Assembly (NCBI GenBank): GCA_022592445.1 | Contig: JABYQR010000626.1 | Coordinates: forward strand, 1 to 15,351 | Source of the DNA: Cytidiella melzeri | Taxonomy: Eukaryota > Basidiomycota > Agaricomycetes > Polyporales > Irpicaceae | DNA length: 15,351 nucleotides | Reading direction: 5' to 3' | In this document: positions 7,727-15,351 of the stretch, piece after piece | Layout: each line of letters starts with the position of its first letter | How positions within the stretch are numbered: the stretch's first letter is position 1 | Notes under the pieces: generated by a model | Database searches by the model: none | What the model was told of the DNA's origin: nothing | The model's input: only the letters and a program-made list of their open reading frames with translations | Made by a program: the position numbers and the translations under genes

Positions 7727-8466
7727 TGTGGATGGCCTGACTAGCCCTTATTTTTTGCAATTTACCTCTTGTTTTTATCTGTAAAACTCTGAGCTGCAAC
7801 CTAGTTGCAACCTTCTCTGCACAAACTCCTCCCATATTGCGTGGCTTAGACGCTCTACATGGTCACGTTACTTGCTGCTACGTCACACTGGCATGTGACT
7901 CAGCTTATGTAAGACCACATGGCTACAACCACATGGCTCAGCCCATAGCTAGGGTTTGATGTCATAGATGACGTCCACATGGACTCCTTTTGTTCTTTCC
8001 TTATTTTTCTCTTTATGGAAGGATGTTCTCACAGGTGTGGGAATGGAATACAATAGTTGGTCTCCTTTTAGATAGATTCTCTCACGAGTAGAGTTCTTGG
8101 CACAGTCTAGACAATAGCTATTGTTCTCCATTAGGTAGTTCTTTTGTTTTTTGTTCACACGGCTTCTTGCAAAGCCTGCCCTTAACATGGTCTGTGCGCA
8201 GGTCTCTGAAGTCTATATAAGCAGCTGCATGTACGCTCCTAGCCCCCATCTTGACCTCTTGGTCTTTACTGGGCTAGGTAAGCAAACCCCCTCTTGTACT
8301 ACATAGCGGGTAGTATCAATTCTAACTTGGTCTTTACTAGGCTAGATACTTGTATAAAGTCCGATAGCTGGTGAGAGCACTGTGCTACACGCCTGCCACC
8401 ACCTCCTCGTCGATATCCACATTGTGTCCCTACTAGTTGCCTTGAGCTCCGTCTCTGTGACTAACA
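7727..8466 (+). mobile_element. Ty3/gypsy LTR copy A (solo or remnant LTR)
   Basis: This aligns over its length with the reverse complement of 10113-10870, the 3' LTR of the intact gypsy element, and so is an LTR of the same family in the opposite orientation. It begins TGTGGATGGCCTGACTAGCC (the other copy begins TGTCATGGATGG) and ends near CTGTGACTAACA. It carries a TATA box (CTATATAAG, about 8213-8221), the 14-bp palindrome ACAATAGCTATTGT (8111-8124) and two copies of CTTGGTCTTTACTGGGCTAG (8258-8277, and 8326-8345 with one change). The two LTRs clearly differ, more so toward the 3' end, so they come from separate insertions. No convincing 5-bp target duplication is seen. Confidence 0.8.
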
Positions 8467-8496
8467 AAGTGGAATATGTGTGTGAGGGGTAGAGGC
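8467..8496. other. 30-bp remnant between gypsy LTR A and copia LTR
   Basis: This short piece starts AAGTGGAATATG and ends GAGGC. A TGG at 8470-8472 just past the LTR end would suit a primer-binding site if LTR A were a 5' LTR, but I could not match a tRNA. The last five bases, GAGGC (8492-8496), are the expected target duplication of the copia element; its partner would be outside the window. Confidence 0.35.
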
Positions 8497-8548
8497 TGTT
8501 AAGCTTCGAAGATGAGTCTTATTATTCTTGCTGCTTCAGCAGCTCTGC

Positions 8549-8555
8549 TTATATA
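8549..8555 (-). promoter_or_regulatory. TATA box of the copia LTR
   Basis: TATATAA on the minus strand lies about 50 bp before the LTR end, so transcription would start in the last part of the LTR. The spacing to the TGACTCA cluster (8630-8704) suits an upstream activating region. In this 3' LTR copy it would drive sequence outward into the gypsy LTR A. Confidence 0.55.
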
Positions 8556-8629
8556 CATGTCTGTATCTACTTATGTAAGCGACTACTATACATGTCTACT
8601 TCAGCTATTCTACTGTACTACTGAGTGCA

Positions 8630-8704
8630 TGACTCATGCATGACTCATTGTATGACTAGGTTCAGCACTTGTACCAGAGGCGTACATAATGAGTAAATGA
8701 CTCA
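8630..8704. promoter_or_regulatory. Cluster of three Gcn4/AP-1-type sites (TGACTCA)
   Basis: Exact TGACTCA heptamers lie at 8630-8636, 8641-8647 and 8698-8704. This is the consensus for fungal bZIP amino-acid-control regulators (Gcn4/CpcA type). Their place in U3 upstream of a TATA box fits a functional enhancer, so the element may respond to amino-acid starvation. Binding is inferred from motif identity only. Confidence 0.5.
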
Positions 8705-8991
8705 TGCTAGTACTTGTCCTCAGATGTATGCTTTAGGCATCCTCTGGAGTCATATGTGCTTTCCATGTCATTTCCTATGCTACTAGAACACAGGCGTACA
8801 TATATGACTAGTACTACTACAACCCATATCTGTACGTCTCAGCTAATGTGATGGTTACTACTAGAGTTTCCATATACGGCTGCATAATTTCCATACTAAG
8901 ACTGTGGGAATTCTGCTACCTAAAGCGTCCTTGTAATAAGGCTTGGGAAACTACATATCATATCATATTATTATATTATATAGTTTTAACA

Positions 8992-9000
8992 CTCCCACTT
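8992..9000 (-). other. Polypurine tract of the copia element
   Basis: AAGTGGGAG on the minus strand directly abuts the LTR start TGTTAA and follows the pol stop (9011-9013) by about 10 nt. This is the standard site for plus-strand DNA priming in LTR retrotransposons. Confidence 0.75.
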
Positions 9001-9010
9001 AACCGTTACA

Positions 9011-10112
9011 TTAGTGAGTGTTTAGATCAATTAGACCTAATCTCCCACTGAAGTATGATTGCTTCTGAAATGCCAATGACTTTGTCATGATATCAGCAAT
9101 CTGTTCTTCAGTTGGAACTGCATATAGTTCGGCATTCTTATTTTCGACAAACTCTCTAACATAATGATATCGAATGTCAATATGCTTTGAGCGTGACTCT
9201 ATCTTTGGATTCTTGGTGAAGTAAATAGCACCATGATTATCACAGCATAGAATGGTAGGCTCTTGCTGTTTTAAATCCAATTCTTTGAGCACGGTGCGCA
9301 ACCAATAACATTGCTTGGAAGTTTCGCACAAGGCCATGTATTCTGATTCCATTGATGATAGAGCAACGGTTTTCTGCTTCTTAGAAGTCCAGGAAATTGC
9401 TCCTTCAGCCAAAAGAAATACATATCCTGTTGTCGAATGTCTGTCGTCTTTATTCTCAGCCCAGTCTGCATCCGAATAACCAATAATACCAGCATTACTT
9501 GATCCATTATACTTGATCGCATAGGACTGCGTTCCAAGCAAATATCTCAGTATATATTTAGCTGATTTATAATGGTGGTCAGTTGGATTTGACATGTACT
9601 GTGAAAGACGTATGACTGCATATGAAATGTCTGGTCTAGTACCAATCATAACATATATAAGCGTGCCAATCAACGCTTGATACTGTCTCAGTAAACCAGA
9701 ATCTGCTTTATAGTCAGAGTCTGCTTTCTGTAGTACAGCACCTGAAGGTAATGGTGTCCGAGCAGGATTAGCATTTGCCATATTACATCGTTTTAAAGCC
9801 TCTTGAATATACGACTCTTGGTCAAGTAGAATCGTTTTAGCTTTACGATCTCTCTGCACACGCATGCCTAGAATAAGCTTAGCTTCTCCTAAGTCACGCA
9901 TCTCATAGCGATCCATAAGATTTTTCTTAAGTGCAGACATAGCAAGTTTACTATTTCCTATCGGAAATATATCATCAACATATAGAATGAGAATTAAATT
10001 CCCCCCTTGTTGCCAATACATGTAAACACCAGCATCTGAATGAATCCGGTCAAAGCCTAATTCTATCAGAGTGTTATGAATTTTGATATTCCATGTTCGT
10101 GAAGCTTGTTTA
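9011..10112 (-). CDS. Ty1/copia pol, 3' part: reverse transcriptase end and RNase H
   Basis: The frame is open from the junction near 10112 to the TAA at 9011-9013, about 366 residues. It starts inside the conserved copia reverse transcriptase motif, at KQASRTWN. The catalytic YVDD is at 9982-9971. The RNase H part shows the acidic residues in SDADWA, SSMESEYMAL, CCDNHGA and RSKHIDIRYH, so this domain appears complete. Gag, protease, integrase and the first half of reverse transcriptase are missing because the gypsy LTR interrupts the gene here. The open frame continues artefactually into the gypsy LTR up to 10204. The remaining reading frame has no stops or frameshifts, so the interruption is probably recent. 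The fragment alone cannot retrotranspose. Confidence 0.9.
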
Positions 10113-10870
10113 TGACACGGAGACAAGGCTCGACGTGACAAACAGGGACACGAAGTGGATGACGACGAAGTGGTGGTGGTAGGCGTGAAGCTCAATACTC
10201 TCACCAGCTATAAACCTTATGCAGATGTCTAGCCCAGTAAAGACCAAGTTAGTATTTGTGACTACCAGCTATGTAGTACAAGAGGGGGTTGCTTACCTAG
10301 CCCAGTAAAGACCAAGAGGTCGAGATGGGGGGCTAGGAGCGTACATGTAGCAGTATATATAGACTTCAGGGACCTGCGCACAGACCATGTTGAGGGCAGG
10401 CTTTGCAAGAAGCCGTGTGAACGAAGAACAAAAGGACTACCTAAAGTAGAACAATAGCTATTGTCTAGACCTTGCCAAGAACTCTACTCGTGAGAGAATC
10501 TATCTAAAAGGAGACCAACTATTGTATTCCATTCCCACACCTGTGAGAACATCCTTCCATAAAGAGAACAATAGGGAAAGAACAATAAGGAGCCCATGTG
10601 GACGGTATCTATGACGTCAAACCCTAGCTATGGGCTGAGCCATGTGCTTGTAGCCATGTGGTCTTACTTAAGCTAAGTCACATGCCAGTGTGACGTAGTA
10701 GCAAGTAATGTGACCGTGTGGAGCGTCTAAGCCACGTGATATGGGCGCTTAATAGACGTGCAAAGGAGTTTATGCAGAGAGAATTGAAACTAGGTTGTAG
10801 CCCGGAGTTTTACAGATAAAAACAAGAGGTAAATTGCGAAAATCAAGGGCTAGTCAGGCCATCCATGACA
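10113..10870 (-). mobile_element. Ty3/gypsy 3' LTR (copy B) of the intact element
   Basis: On the minus strand the LTR starts TGTCATGGATGG at 10870, right after the polypurine tract of the gypsy element. It ends either at GTGTCA (10113) or a few bases later at TAAACA (10107). It contains a TATA-like TATATATA near 10355, an exact CRE palindrome TGACGTCA at 10612-10619, a CACGTG E-box at 10733-10738, the palindrome ACAATAGCTATTGT (10451-10464), and two CTTGGTCTTTACTGGGCTAG copies (10248-10229 and 10316-10297). Beyond its end lies copia reverse transcriptase sequence, which marks the insertion site. Confidence 0.85.
10229..10316 (-). repeat. Duplicated 20-bp motif inside the gypsy LTR
   Basis: CTTGGTCTTTACTGGGCTAG occurs twice on the minus strand, at 10316-10297 and 10248-10229, downstream of the TATA box. 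The same pair is present in LTR A (8258-8277 and 8326-8345). It should therefore be transcribed in the R/U5 part of the element RNA. The first copy runs into GTAAG, a possible splice donor. Function unknown. Confidence 0.7.
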
Positions 10871-11035
10871 TTACCCCCCTCCTAAAATCGAGCGTCCTCG
10901 CGAAGCATCACTGTGCTGTGGTGATAGAGGTCTTCTACCCGTCTACAGGGATTCAGCAGAATTGCCCCGATTGTCTAGTCAGAAGGATGCTAGGAAGTTT
11001 CTCCCCTTCTGGTGTCGTTGACTCGACGTTACCCG
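10871..11035 (-). other. Gypsy 3' non-coding region with polypurine tract
   Basis: These 165 bp lie between the pol stop and the LTR. The minus strand ends in TTAGGAGGGGGGTAA (10885-10871), a polypurine tract directly before the LTR start TGTCAT; it primes plus-strand synthesis. No further gene is seen here. Confidence 0.8.
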
Positions 11036-14000
11036 TCAGTGTGATGTTCTTGAGATATCCAGACCGATGTGTTTGCCTTCATCCCAACTAAGATCATATG
11101 TAGATGGATAGATCGTGCGAAGGAAAGCGGGGTCGGTCTGGGTATTGAATTCCCGAAAGTGCGAGCGGAGATCCGCAAAGAGTGAAGCTTTGATGACCCG
11201 GGGCGCTCCGGGGTTTGCTTTGTAGAAGTCGTCAATCGCTTCTTGACTATTCTCGAGGTTTTCAACCGGTTCCCAGCTATTGTGTCCGTCTGAATACCCT
11301 TCCCATTTGACTAGGAATTGCAGTTTCTTCCATCGTCCGTGTAGCCTGCTGTCTAGCACTTTTTCGACAACGTACTGCTCTTCTCCGTCTATGACAATAG
11401 GATCAGGAGGTGGAGGTACGTCTTTGCCGTTGTCGTGCCAGGGACTTAGACGGTTGATATGGAAGACGGGGTGGATTCGGAGATAGCTGGGTAGATCGAG
11501 TTTGTAATCGAGATCGCCAATGTGTTCAATGACCTTGTACGGGCCGAGTTGTCGAGGACCGAGTTTAGGGGTAGCCTGGTGGATCTGGACGTTCTTAGCA
11601 TTCAGCCAGACCATGTCCCCTACTTGGAAGACGCGTGGAGAACGCTTCTCAGACTCATAGAGTTGCTTCATCTTTTCTTTGCTTAGACGAAGAGCTGCTT
11701 CGGTCTCCTTTCGTACTCGAGCCATATTATCAAGGCGCTCATCGAGTGAAGGGATATTGCTTCGCTTGCCGACTGGTATGGTGAAGTCGGGGCGATATCC
11801 ATAGATGACTTCAAACGGTGTTTGTGAGTTACCCGCATGTACTCGCGAGTTGAGTGCAAACTCAGCCGCCGGCAGATGATCGACCCAGTCGTCTTGTCGT
11901 TGCTGACAGAATAGACGCAGATACTGTTCGATATCCTGGTTTTTGCGTTCGACTTTGCCATTTCCTTGCGGATGATAGGCGGTCGTAAAACCAGTCTCTA
12001 TGCCTAGGCGGTGATAGAGCGCACGCATGAAGCGTGCTGCAAACTGGGGTCCTCGGTCAGAGAACACCTTCTTGGGAATGCCGTGAAGTCGGAATACTTC
12101 TTTGTAATGTAGATCGGCAATCCCCTCAGCGTTAACCTTAGTAGTAGTAGGGATGATGTGCGTTTGATCGGAGTAATGGTCGACGTAGACCGCGATCGAA
12201 TCAAATCCCTTAGAGGGTGGCAGCTGAGTGATGAGATCTACTCCGACGTGTTCCCAAGGTCCGGTCGGAGTTTCCTGAGGCTGTAGTACTGCTTTAGGGT
12301 GTGGAGCTGACTTGTAGCGTTGGCAGCGATCACAACCTAGTACGTAAGTCTCGATGAAGGCATTCATCTTTGGCCACCAATAGTGTCGTGAGACTAGCTC
12401 TATGGTGCCGTGTTTGCCCGGATGACCAGCCGCGGGTGTGTCATGGCAAGATTTGACAATTTCGTAACGGAGCTCTTTGTTATTAGGGATATAAAGTTTT
12501 CCCTTGTAATAGATGAGTCCGTCACTCTCTTCCCATTCGAGTAAACCGCCGACAAGTTTGCGAGGACCCTTCTTTCGAAGGGTAGCGAGAGCTTGTGCGA
12601 CTTCTGCTTCTTGTTCCGTGCATTCTCGGATCTTTGATTCGAGCGGAGAAGCAGTGGCAAGTGCACTGGTGGCGAGGATGCGGAAGTGTTCCGGTTTTAG
12701 TACCACCTGATCCTTGTTGTCTTCTTCGTCCGTGACAGCGTGAGAGTGAAGACGAGAAAGAGGATCAGCGTGTATCATGGTACTGCCAGGCTTGTGTACC
12801 AACACGAAGTCGAAGTCAGCCAAGAGTAGTGACCAACGTGCTTGACGTCGAGTGAGGTGTTGCGCAGTCTTCCAGTACTGCAGGTTCGCGTGATCTGTCC
12901 AGATCTCAAACGGTTCCTTGAGCCCCTCAAGGTAGTGGCGCCAATCTTTGAGAGCTTCGGTGATGGCTAACATCTCCCGATCAAAGATTTCGTAGTTACG
13001 CTCTGCTTCAGTCATAGAGGCGGACCGGTAGGCGATAGGGTGGTAGAATCCATCTTCCTTCGATTTCTGGGAGATGATTCCACCGGTCGCATATCCCGAG
13101 GCATCGACTTCTAGACGTGTAGGGAGTTCAGGGTCCCAGACTGCCAAGATAGGCTTAGTGGTAAAGGCCTTCTTTAGCATCGTGAAGGCAGTCTGCTGTG
13201 CTGGACCCCAGACAAACGGTACGTCCTTCTTAGTCAGGTCGTGTAGAGGCCGTGCGTGCTTTGAGAAGTCTTGAATGAAGCGGCGGTAGAAGTTGGCAAA
13301 CCCGATGAATCCTCTAACTTCTTTGAGGTTCTTGGGTGTGGGCCACGTAGAAACTGCTTGGACTTTGACAGGGTCCATAGCTACTTCGCCGGCACGAATG
13401 ATCAACCCGAGGTATTCGATCTCAGATTTCTCAAATTCGCACTTTTCCGGCCGAAGGTAGAGGTCATGCTGCTGAAGTCGCTCGAGGACTTCATGTACAA
13501 CCTTGCGGTGCTCTGTCAGGTTGTTGCTCCAGATCAAGATGTCATCTAGATAGACAGCCACCTTGCCCTCGGCGACGAGGTCGGCAAAGATGTTGTCCAT
13601 CAGAGCTTGGAAGGTAGCGGGTGAGTTCGTGAGACCGAAGAACATGACTTTAGGTTCGAAGAGTCCTCGGTTGGTAACGAACGCCGCTTTGTACTCGTCT
13701 CCTTCTTTGATCCGGACATTGTGATATCCCCAACGAACATCGAATTTTGTGAAGATCTTTGCACCCTTGAGCTTGTTGATGATGTCGGTGGCAAGCGGTA
13801 GAGGGTAGCGGTTCTTTACAGTGATGTCATTGAGTTTTCTGTAGTCCTGAATAAGTCGGAGTTTGTTATCCTTCTTCTTGATAAAGAAGACTGGAGAAGC
13901 CATCGGAGACTTGGAAGGCGTGATGTAACCTTTGGATAGGTTCTCCTGGATGAACTTGTCAAGCTCAGCTTGTTCATTCAGGGGCATAGGGTAAACTTTC

Positions 14001-14827
14001 GATTTGATGGTCTCAGGAGCGTCTGGTTTGAGATCAATCGAATGGTCCCAGGGCTGATGCTGGGGTAGCCGATTAGACTCTTCCTCAGAGAAGACTTTAG
14101 CGTGTCTATGGTACTCTGAGGGAACAATGTCTTCGAAGGAGCGATGAGCTTTAGCTTCGTTTGCTTCGGCAGCAAGCTTAGTAGAGTAGGTGAAGCCGGC
14201 CATACACCAGACTTCGTCAGTGGTGTCTTGGATAATACCGGCTTTGACCCACTGCCTACGTTCTTTACGATTACCGTCAACCTTCTGGAAAGGTTCAGCA
14301 GGAGATTCTTCCGAGCCGCTCGGAATTGTCATTTCTCCTTTTTCCCAGTTGACGGTAGGGTTTACGCGCTTGAGCCATGGTAGCCCAAGAATGACGTCTT
14401 CTGGACCTAAGTCTGTGACGAGGAACTCTGCCTTTTCCGTGTGATCTCCGACTGTGAGTGTAAGGCGAACGAAGTGCGTTAATCCGCCAGCTTTATTCTT
14501 AGTTCCGTCAATGTTATGCAACGAGATAACCCTTTCGAGCGGGTGCTGAATAATCTTATGCTTCTTGACGAACTGGTGACTGATGAATAAAGCCGTAGCT
14601 CCCGAATCGATCATTGCAGGAACGCGAATGCTTCTATTCAGACCTTTAACTAGTACATGTACACGGAAATGAGATGATAACCGATCTAGCGACGATATAG
14701 TACATGAGGAGATAGTAGACGACGGGCATGGAGTAGACATTGTACACGAGGAAGACGAGGAGGACGACGAAGGAGACAGGGTATCTAGGGGACTCGCAGC
14801 TGCGGCTGTGTCACGAGTCCGCTTCAA
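11036..14827 (-). CDS. pol: Ty3/gypsy chromovirus Pol polyprotein
   Basis: An uninterrupted frame of 1263 residues with all Pol domains in Ty3/gypsy order. Protease: IDSGAT with the catalytic Asp near residue 74. Reverse transcriptase about 280-480: FDVRWGYHN (Asp 363) and YLDD (426-429). RNase H about 570-690: VDASG (575), REML (Glu 618), WTDH (645) and ADPLSR. Integrase: zinc-binding H795, H802, C832, C835, then catalytic D864, D924 and E960 with exactly 35 residues between the last two. A GPY-type region (LGPYKVI) is near 1094. The C-terminal chromodomain (about 1150-1205, YVVEKVLDSR and FLVKWEGYSDGHNSWEP) places it among chromoviruses, where it directs integration toward modified chromatin. 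There is no good ATG at the start: the first in-frame ATG is at residue 30, so synthesis is probably by frameshift from Gag. No disabling change is visible. Confidence 0.95.
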   Translation of the reverse strand: MKRTRDTAAAASPLDTLSPSSSSSSSSCTMSTPCPSSTISSCTISSLDRLSSHFRVHVLVKGLNRSIRVPAMIDSGATALFISHQFVKKHKIIQHPLERVISLHNIDGTKNKAGGLTHFVRLTLTVGDHTEKAEFLVTDLGPEDVILGLPWLKRVNPTVNWEKGEMTIPSGSEESPAEPFQKVDGNRKERRQWVKAGIIQDTTDEVWCMAGFTYSTKLAAEANEAKAHRSFEDIVPSEYHRHAKVFSEEESNRLPQHQPWDHSIDLKPDAPETIKSKVYPMPLNEQAELDKFIQENLSKGYITPSKSPMASPVFFIKKKDNKLRLIQDYRKLNDITVKNRYPLPLATDIINKLKGAKIFTKFDVRWGYHNVRIKEGDEYKAAFVTNRGLFEPKVMFFGLTNSPATFQALMDNIFADLVAEGKVAVYLDDILIWSNNLTEHRKVVHEVLERLQQHDLYLRPEKCEFEKSEIEYLGLIIRAGEVAMDPVKVQAVSTWPTPKNLKEVRGFIGFANFYRRFIQDFSKHARPLHDLTKKDVPFVWGPAQQTAFTMLKKAFTTKPILAVWDPELPTRLEVDASGYATGGIISQKSKEDGFYHPIAYRSASMTEAERNYEIFDREMLAITEALKDWRHYLEGLKEPFEIWTDHANLQYWKTAQHLTRRQARWSLLLADFDFVLVHKPGSTMIHADPLSRLHSHAVTDEEDNKDQVVLKPEHFRILATSALATASPLESKIRECTEQEAEVAQALATLRKKGPRKLVGGLLEWEESDGLIYYKGKLYIPNNKELRYEIVKSCHDTPAAGHPGKHGTIELVSRHYWWPKMNAFIETYVLGCDRCQRYKSAPHPKAVLQPQETPTGPWEHVGVDLITQLPPSKGFDSIAVYVDHYSDQTHIIPTTTKVNAEGIADLHYKEVFRLHGIPKKVFSDRGPQFAARFMRALYHRLGIETGFTTAYHPQGNGKVERKNQDIEQYLRLFCQQRQDDWVDHLPAAEFALNSRVHAGNSQTPFEVIYGYRPDFTIPVGKRSNIPSLDERLDNMARVRKETEAALRLSKEKMKQLYESEKRSPRVFQVGDMVWLNAKNVQIHQATPKLGPRQLGPYKVIEHIGDLDYKLDLPSYLRIHPVFHINRLSPWHDNGKDVPPPPDPIVIDGEEQYVVEKVLDSRLHGRWKKLQFLVKWEGYSDGHNSWEPVENLENSQEAIDDFYKANPGAPRVIKASLFADLRSHFREFNTQTDPAFLRTIYPSTYDLSWDEGKHIGLDISRTSH

Positions 14828-14832
14828 AAAAC
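14824..14832 (-). promoter_or_regulatory. Probable -1 frameshift site at the gag-pol junction
   Basis: The minus strand reads G-TTTTTT-GA, with the gag frame ending GTT TTT TGA. A -1 slip of the TTT codon re-pairs perfectly on the T run, and the next codons (TTG AAG CGG) open the pol frame. The pol frame begins exactly at the overlap. The site lacks a full X-XXY-YYZ heptamer, so efficiency is uncertain. A simple 1-base indel in this copy would look the same. Confidence 0.55.
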
Positions 14833-15351
14833 CGCATTGATTTTGGCTGCCATCTCATCCATTTGCTTCTTTTGGATGTCAAGCATGTCCTTGAGTGCCG
14901 CAATCTTAGCATCCTTGTCATTGGACGCGTCTTGCTTCGCCGGGGTAGTAGTCGACGAGGTCGACGAGGTAGCAGCAACTTTTTGTCCCTTAGGGACGCC
15001 TTGGAGTCGCTTCAGGCAAACAGCCCCCCAATGACCAGTACCACCGCAGTGGTTGCAGACCGGGTCATCAGGGTGCTTCGAGTCCCTCTTCTTGTGACTC
15101 TCGGATCCACAAACCGAGCAGCGCTTGCTCATCTCCTTCTTCCATTTCTGGAAGATCTCCTGTTTGCCCAGACCCGCAAAGAGCGAGTCAAACGAGGCGG
15201 AGAAGCGGGAGGCATCGATCTCCATAGCGTTGGGATCGCGGAACGCTTGCTGGTGGGACTTGCCGTGTCCCGAGGAACTGTCCACCATAACCTTGCCCGT
15301 GCTGTTTCGCAAATCGGCGAGCTGAGCATCGACTGCCTTGCACTGGTCCTT
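14824..15351 (-). CDS. gag: Ty3/gypsy Gag, C-terminal part (cut by window edge)
   Basis: The frame is open from the right edge to the TGA at 14826-14824, giving 175 residues of the C-terminal part of Gag; its start lies outside the window. Two cysteine clusters are visible: CSVCGSESH, and a canonical zinc knuckle CNHCGGTGHWGAVC (C-x2-C-x4-H-x4-C, 15057-15016), the RNA-binding motif of retroelement nucleocapsids. After a Ser/Thr linker, the end (DKDAKIAALKDMLDIQKKQM) looks like a short coiled coil. Gag forms the virus-like particle that packages element RNA in the cytoplasm. The final codons overlap the start of pol in the -1 frame. Confidence 0.88.
   Translation of the reverse strand, partial: KDQCKAVDAQLADLRNSTGKVMVDSSSGHGKSHQQAFRDPNAMEIDASRFSASFDSLFAGLGKQEIFQKWKKEMSKRCSVCGSESHKKRDSKHPDDPVCNHCGGTGHWGAVCLKRLQGVPKGQKVAATSSTSSTTTPAKQDASNDKDAKIAALKDMLDIQKKQMDEMAAKINAVF

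Larger units (their letters stand above)
8497..8991 (-). mobile_element. Ty1/copia 3' LTR
   Basis: On the minus strand the LTR starts TGTTAAAAC at 8991 and ends AGCTTAACA at 8497, with a 6-bp terminal inverted repeat TGTTAA/TTAACA and a length of 495 bp. It lies immediately after a purine-rich tract following the RNase H stop, the normal place for a 3' LTR. A TATA box (TATATAAG, minus, about 8555-8548) lies near the 3' end of the LTR, upstream of an AATAATAA sequence. Three TGACTCA motifs lie 75-155 bp upstream of the TATA box. The matching 5' LTR is not in the window. Confidence 0.85.

Noticed and set aside
10112..10204. N-terminal extension of the copia reading frame
   Set aside because: These codons come from the gypsy LTR; the true copia homology starts at KQASRTWN. 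The extension is a chance fusion frame.
7727..10870. Long terminal inverted repeats of a DNA transposon
   Set aside because: The two outer repeats are LTRs of a gypsy family in opposite orientation from separate insertions: one abuts the gypsy polypurine tract, and the block between them is copia sequence.
1..15351. tRNA genes, CRISPR arrays, prokaryotic operons or riboswitches
   Set aside because: None seen by eye: no cloverleaf-compatible B-box with a matching acceptor, no regularly spaced repeats, and the gene structure is eukaryotic.

Overview
The window looks like a transposon-rich accessory region of a filamentous fungus, most likely a basidiomycete (Agaricomycete-like). This rests on a chromodomain-bearing Ty3/gypsy element, a Ty1/copia element, a hAT-type fragment with GGGTATGGGT-like subterminal repeats, and very short introns (46-63 nt) with GTRNGT donors. 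It is an inference from sequence style; genus cannot be called. No tRNA, rRNA, CRISPR array or bacterial operon structure was seen.

Layout. Positions 1-499 hold no gene I can name. Positions 500-1331 are a diverged copy of a repeat that recurs at 7240-7512, split at 606-1160 by a short hAT-type element flanked by a perfect 8-bp direct repeat. Positions 1481-3239 and 5648-7388 form a large inverted duplication with arms of about 1.75 kb. The left arm carries exon 3 and the 3' flank of an intact three-exon gene on the minus strand (2462-3756). It encodes a 390-residue protein of unknown function with a nuclear-localisation-like basic cluster and an acidic tail. The right arm carries a decayed copy on the plus strand, broken by a stop and a frameshift. 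The stop lies inside a small inverted segment that forms a hairpin. The 2.4-kb spacer between the arms holds the first two exons of the left gene, about 1.2 kb with no recognised gene, a CCTCGT microsatellite, and a possible alternative first exon for the right copy.

From 7546 to the right edge the window is a nest of elements. A RecQ/DEAD-like helicase N-terminal fragment (7546-7726) is cut by a gypsy-family LTR (7727-8466, plus orientation). This is followed by the 3' half of a copia element on the minus strand (LTR 8497-8991; reverse transcriptase C-terminal part and RNase H at 9011-10112). That copia element is itself cut in its reverse transcriptase gene by a second gypsy element of the same LTR family (3' LTR 10113-10870; pol 11036-14827; gag 14824 to beyond 15351). 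The 5' LTR of this gypsy element and the 5' half of the copia element are expected just outside the window to the right.

The gypsy element looks structurally intact in what is visible: gag zinc knuckle, protease, reverse transcriptase, RNase H, HHCC-DDE integrase and C-terminal chromodomain. Gag and pol are in different frames that meet at a run of six T immediately before the gag stop, which fits a -1 frameshift. The most unusual points are the duplicated orphan gene with its hairpin micro-inversion and a 3' flank better conserved than its coding part, the internally deleted hAT derivative with an available empty site, three Gcn4-type sites in the copia LTR, and the readable order of nested insertions.
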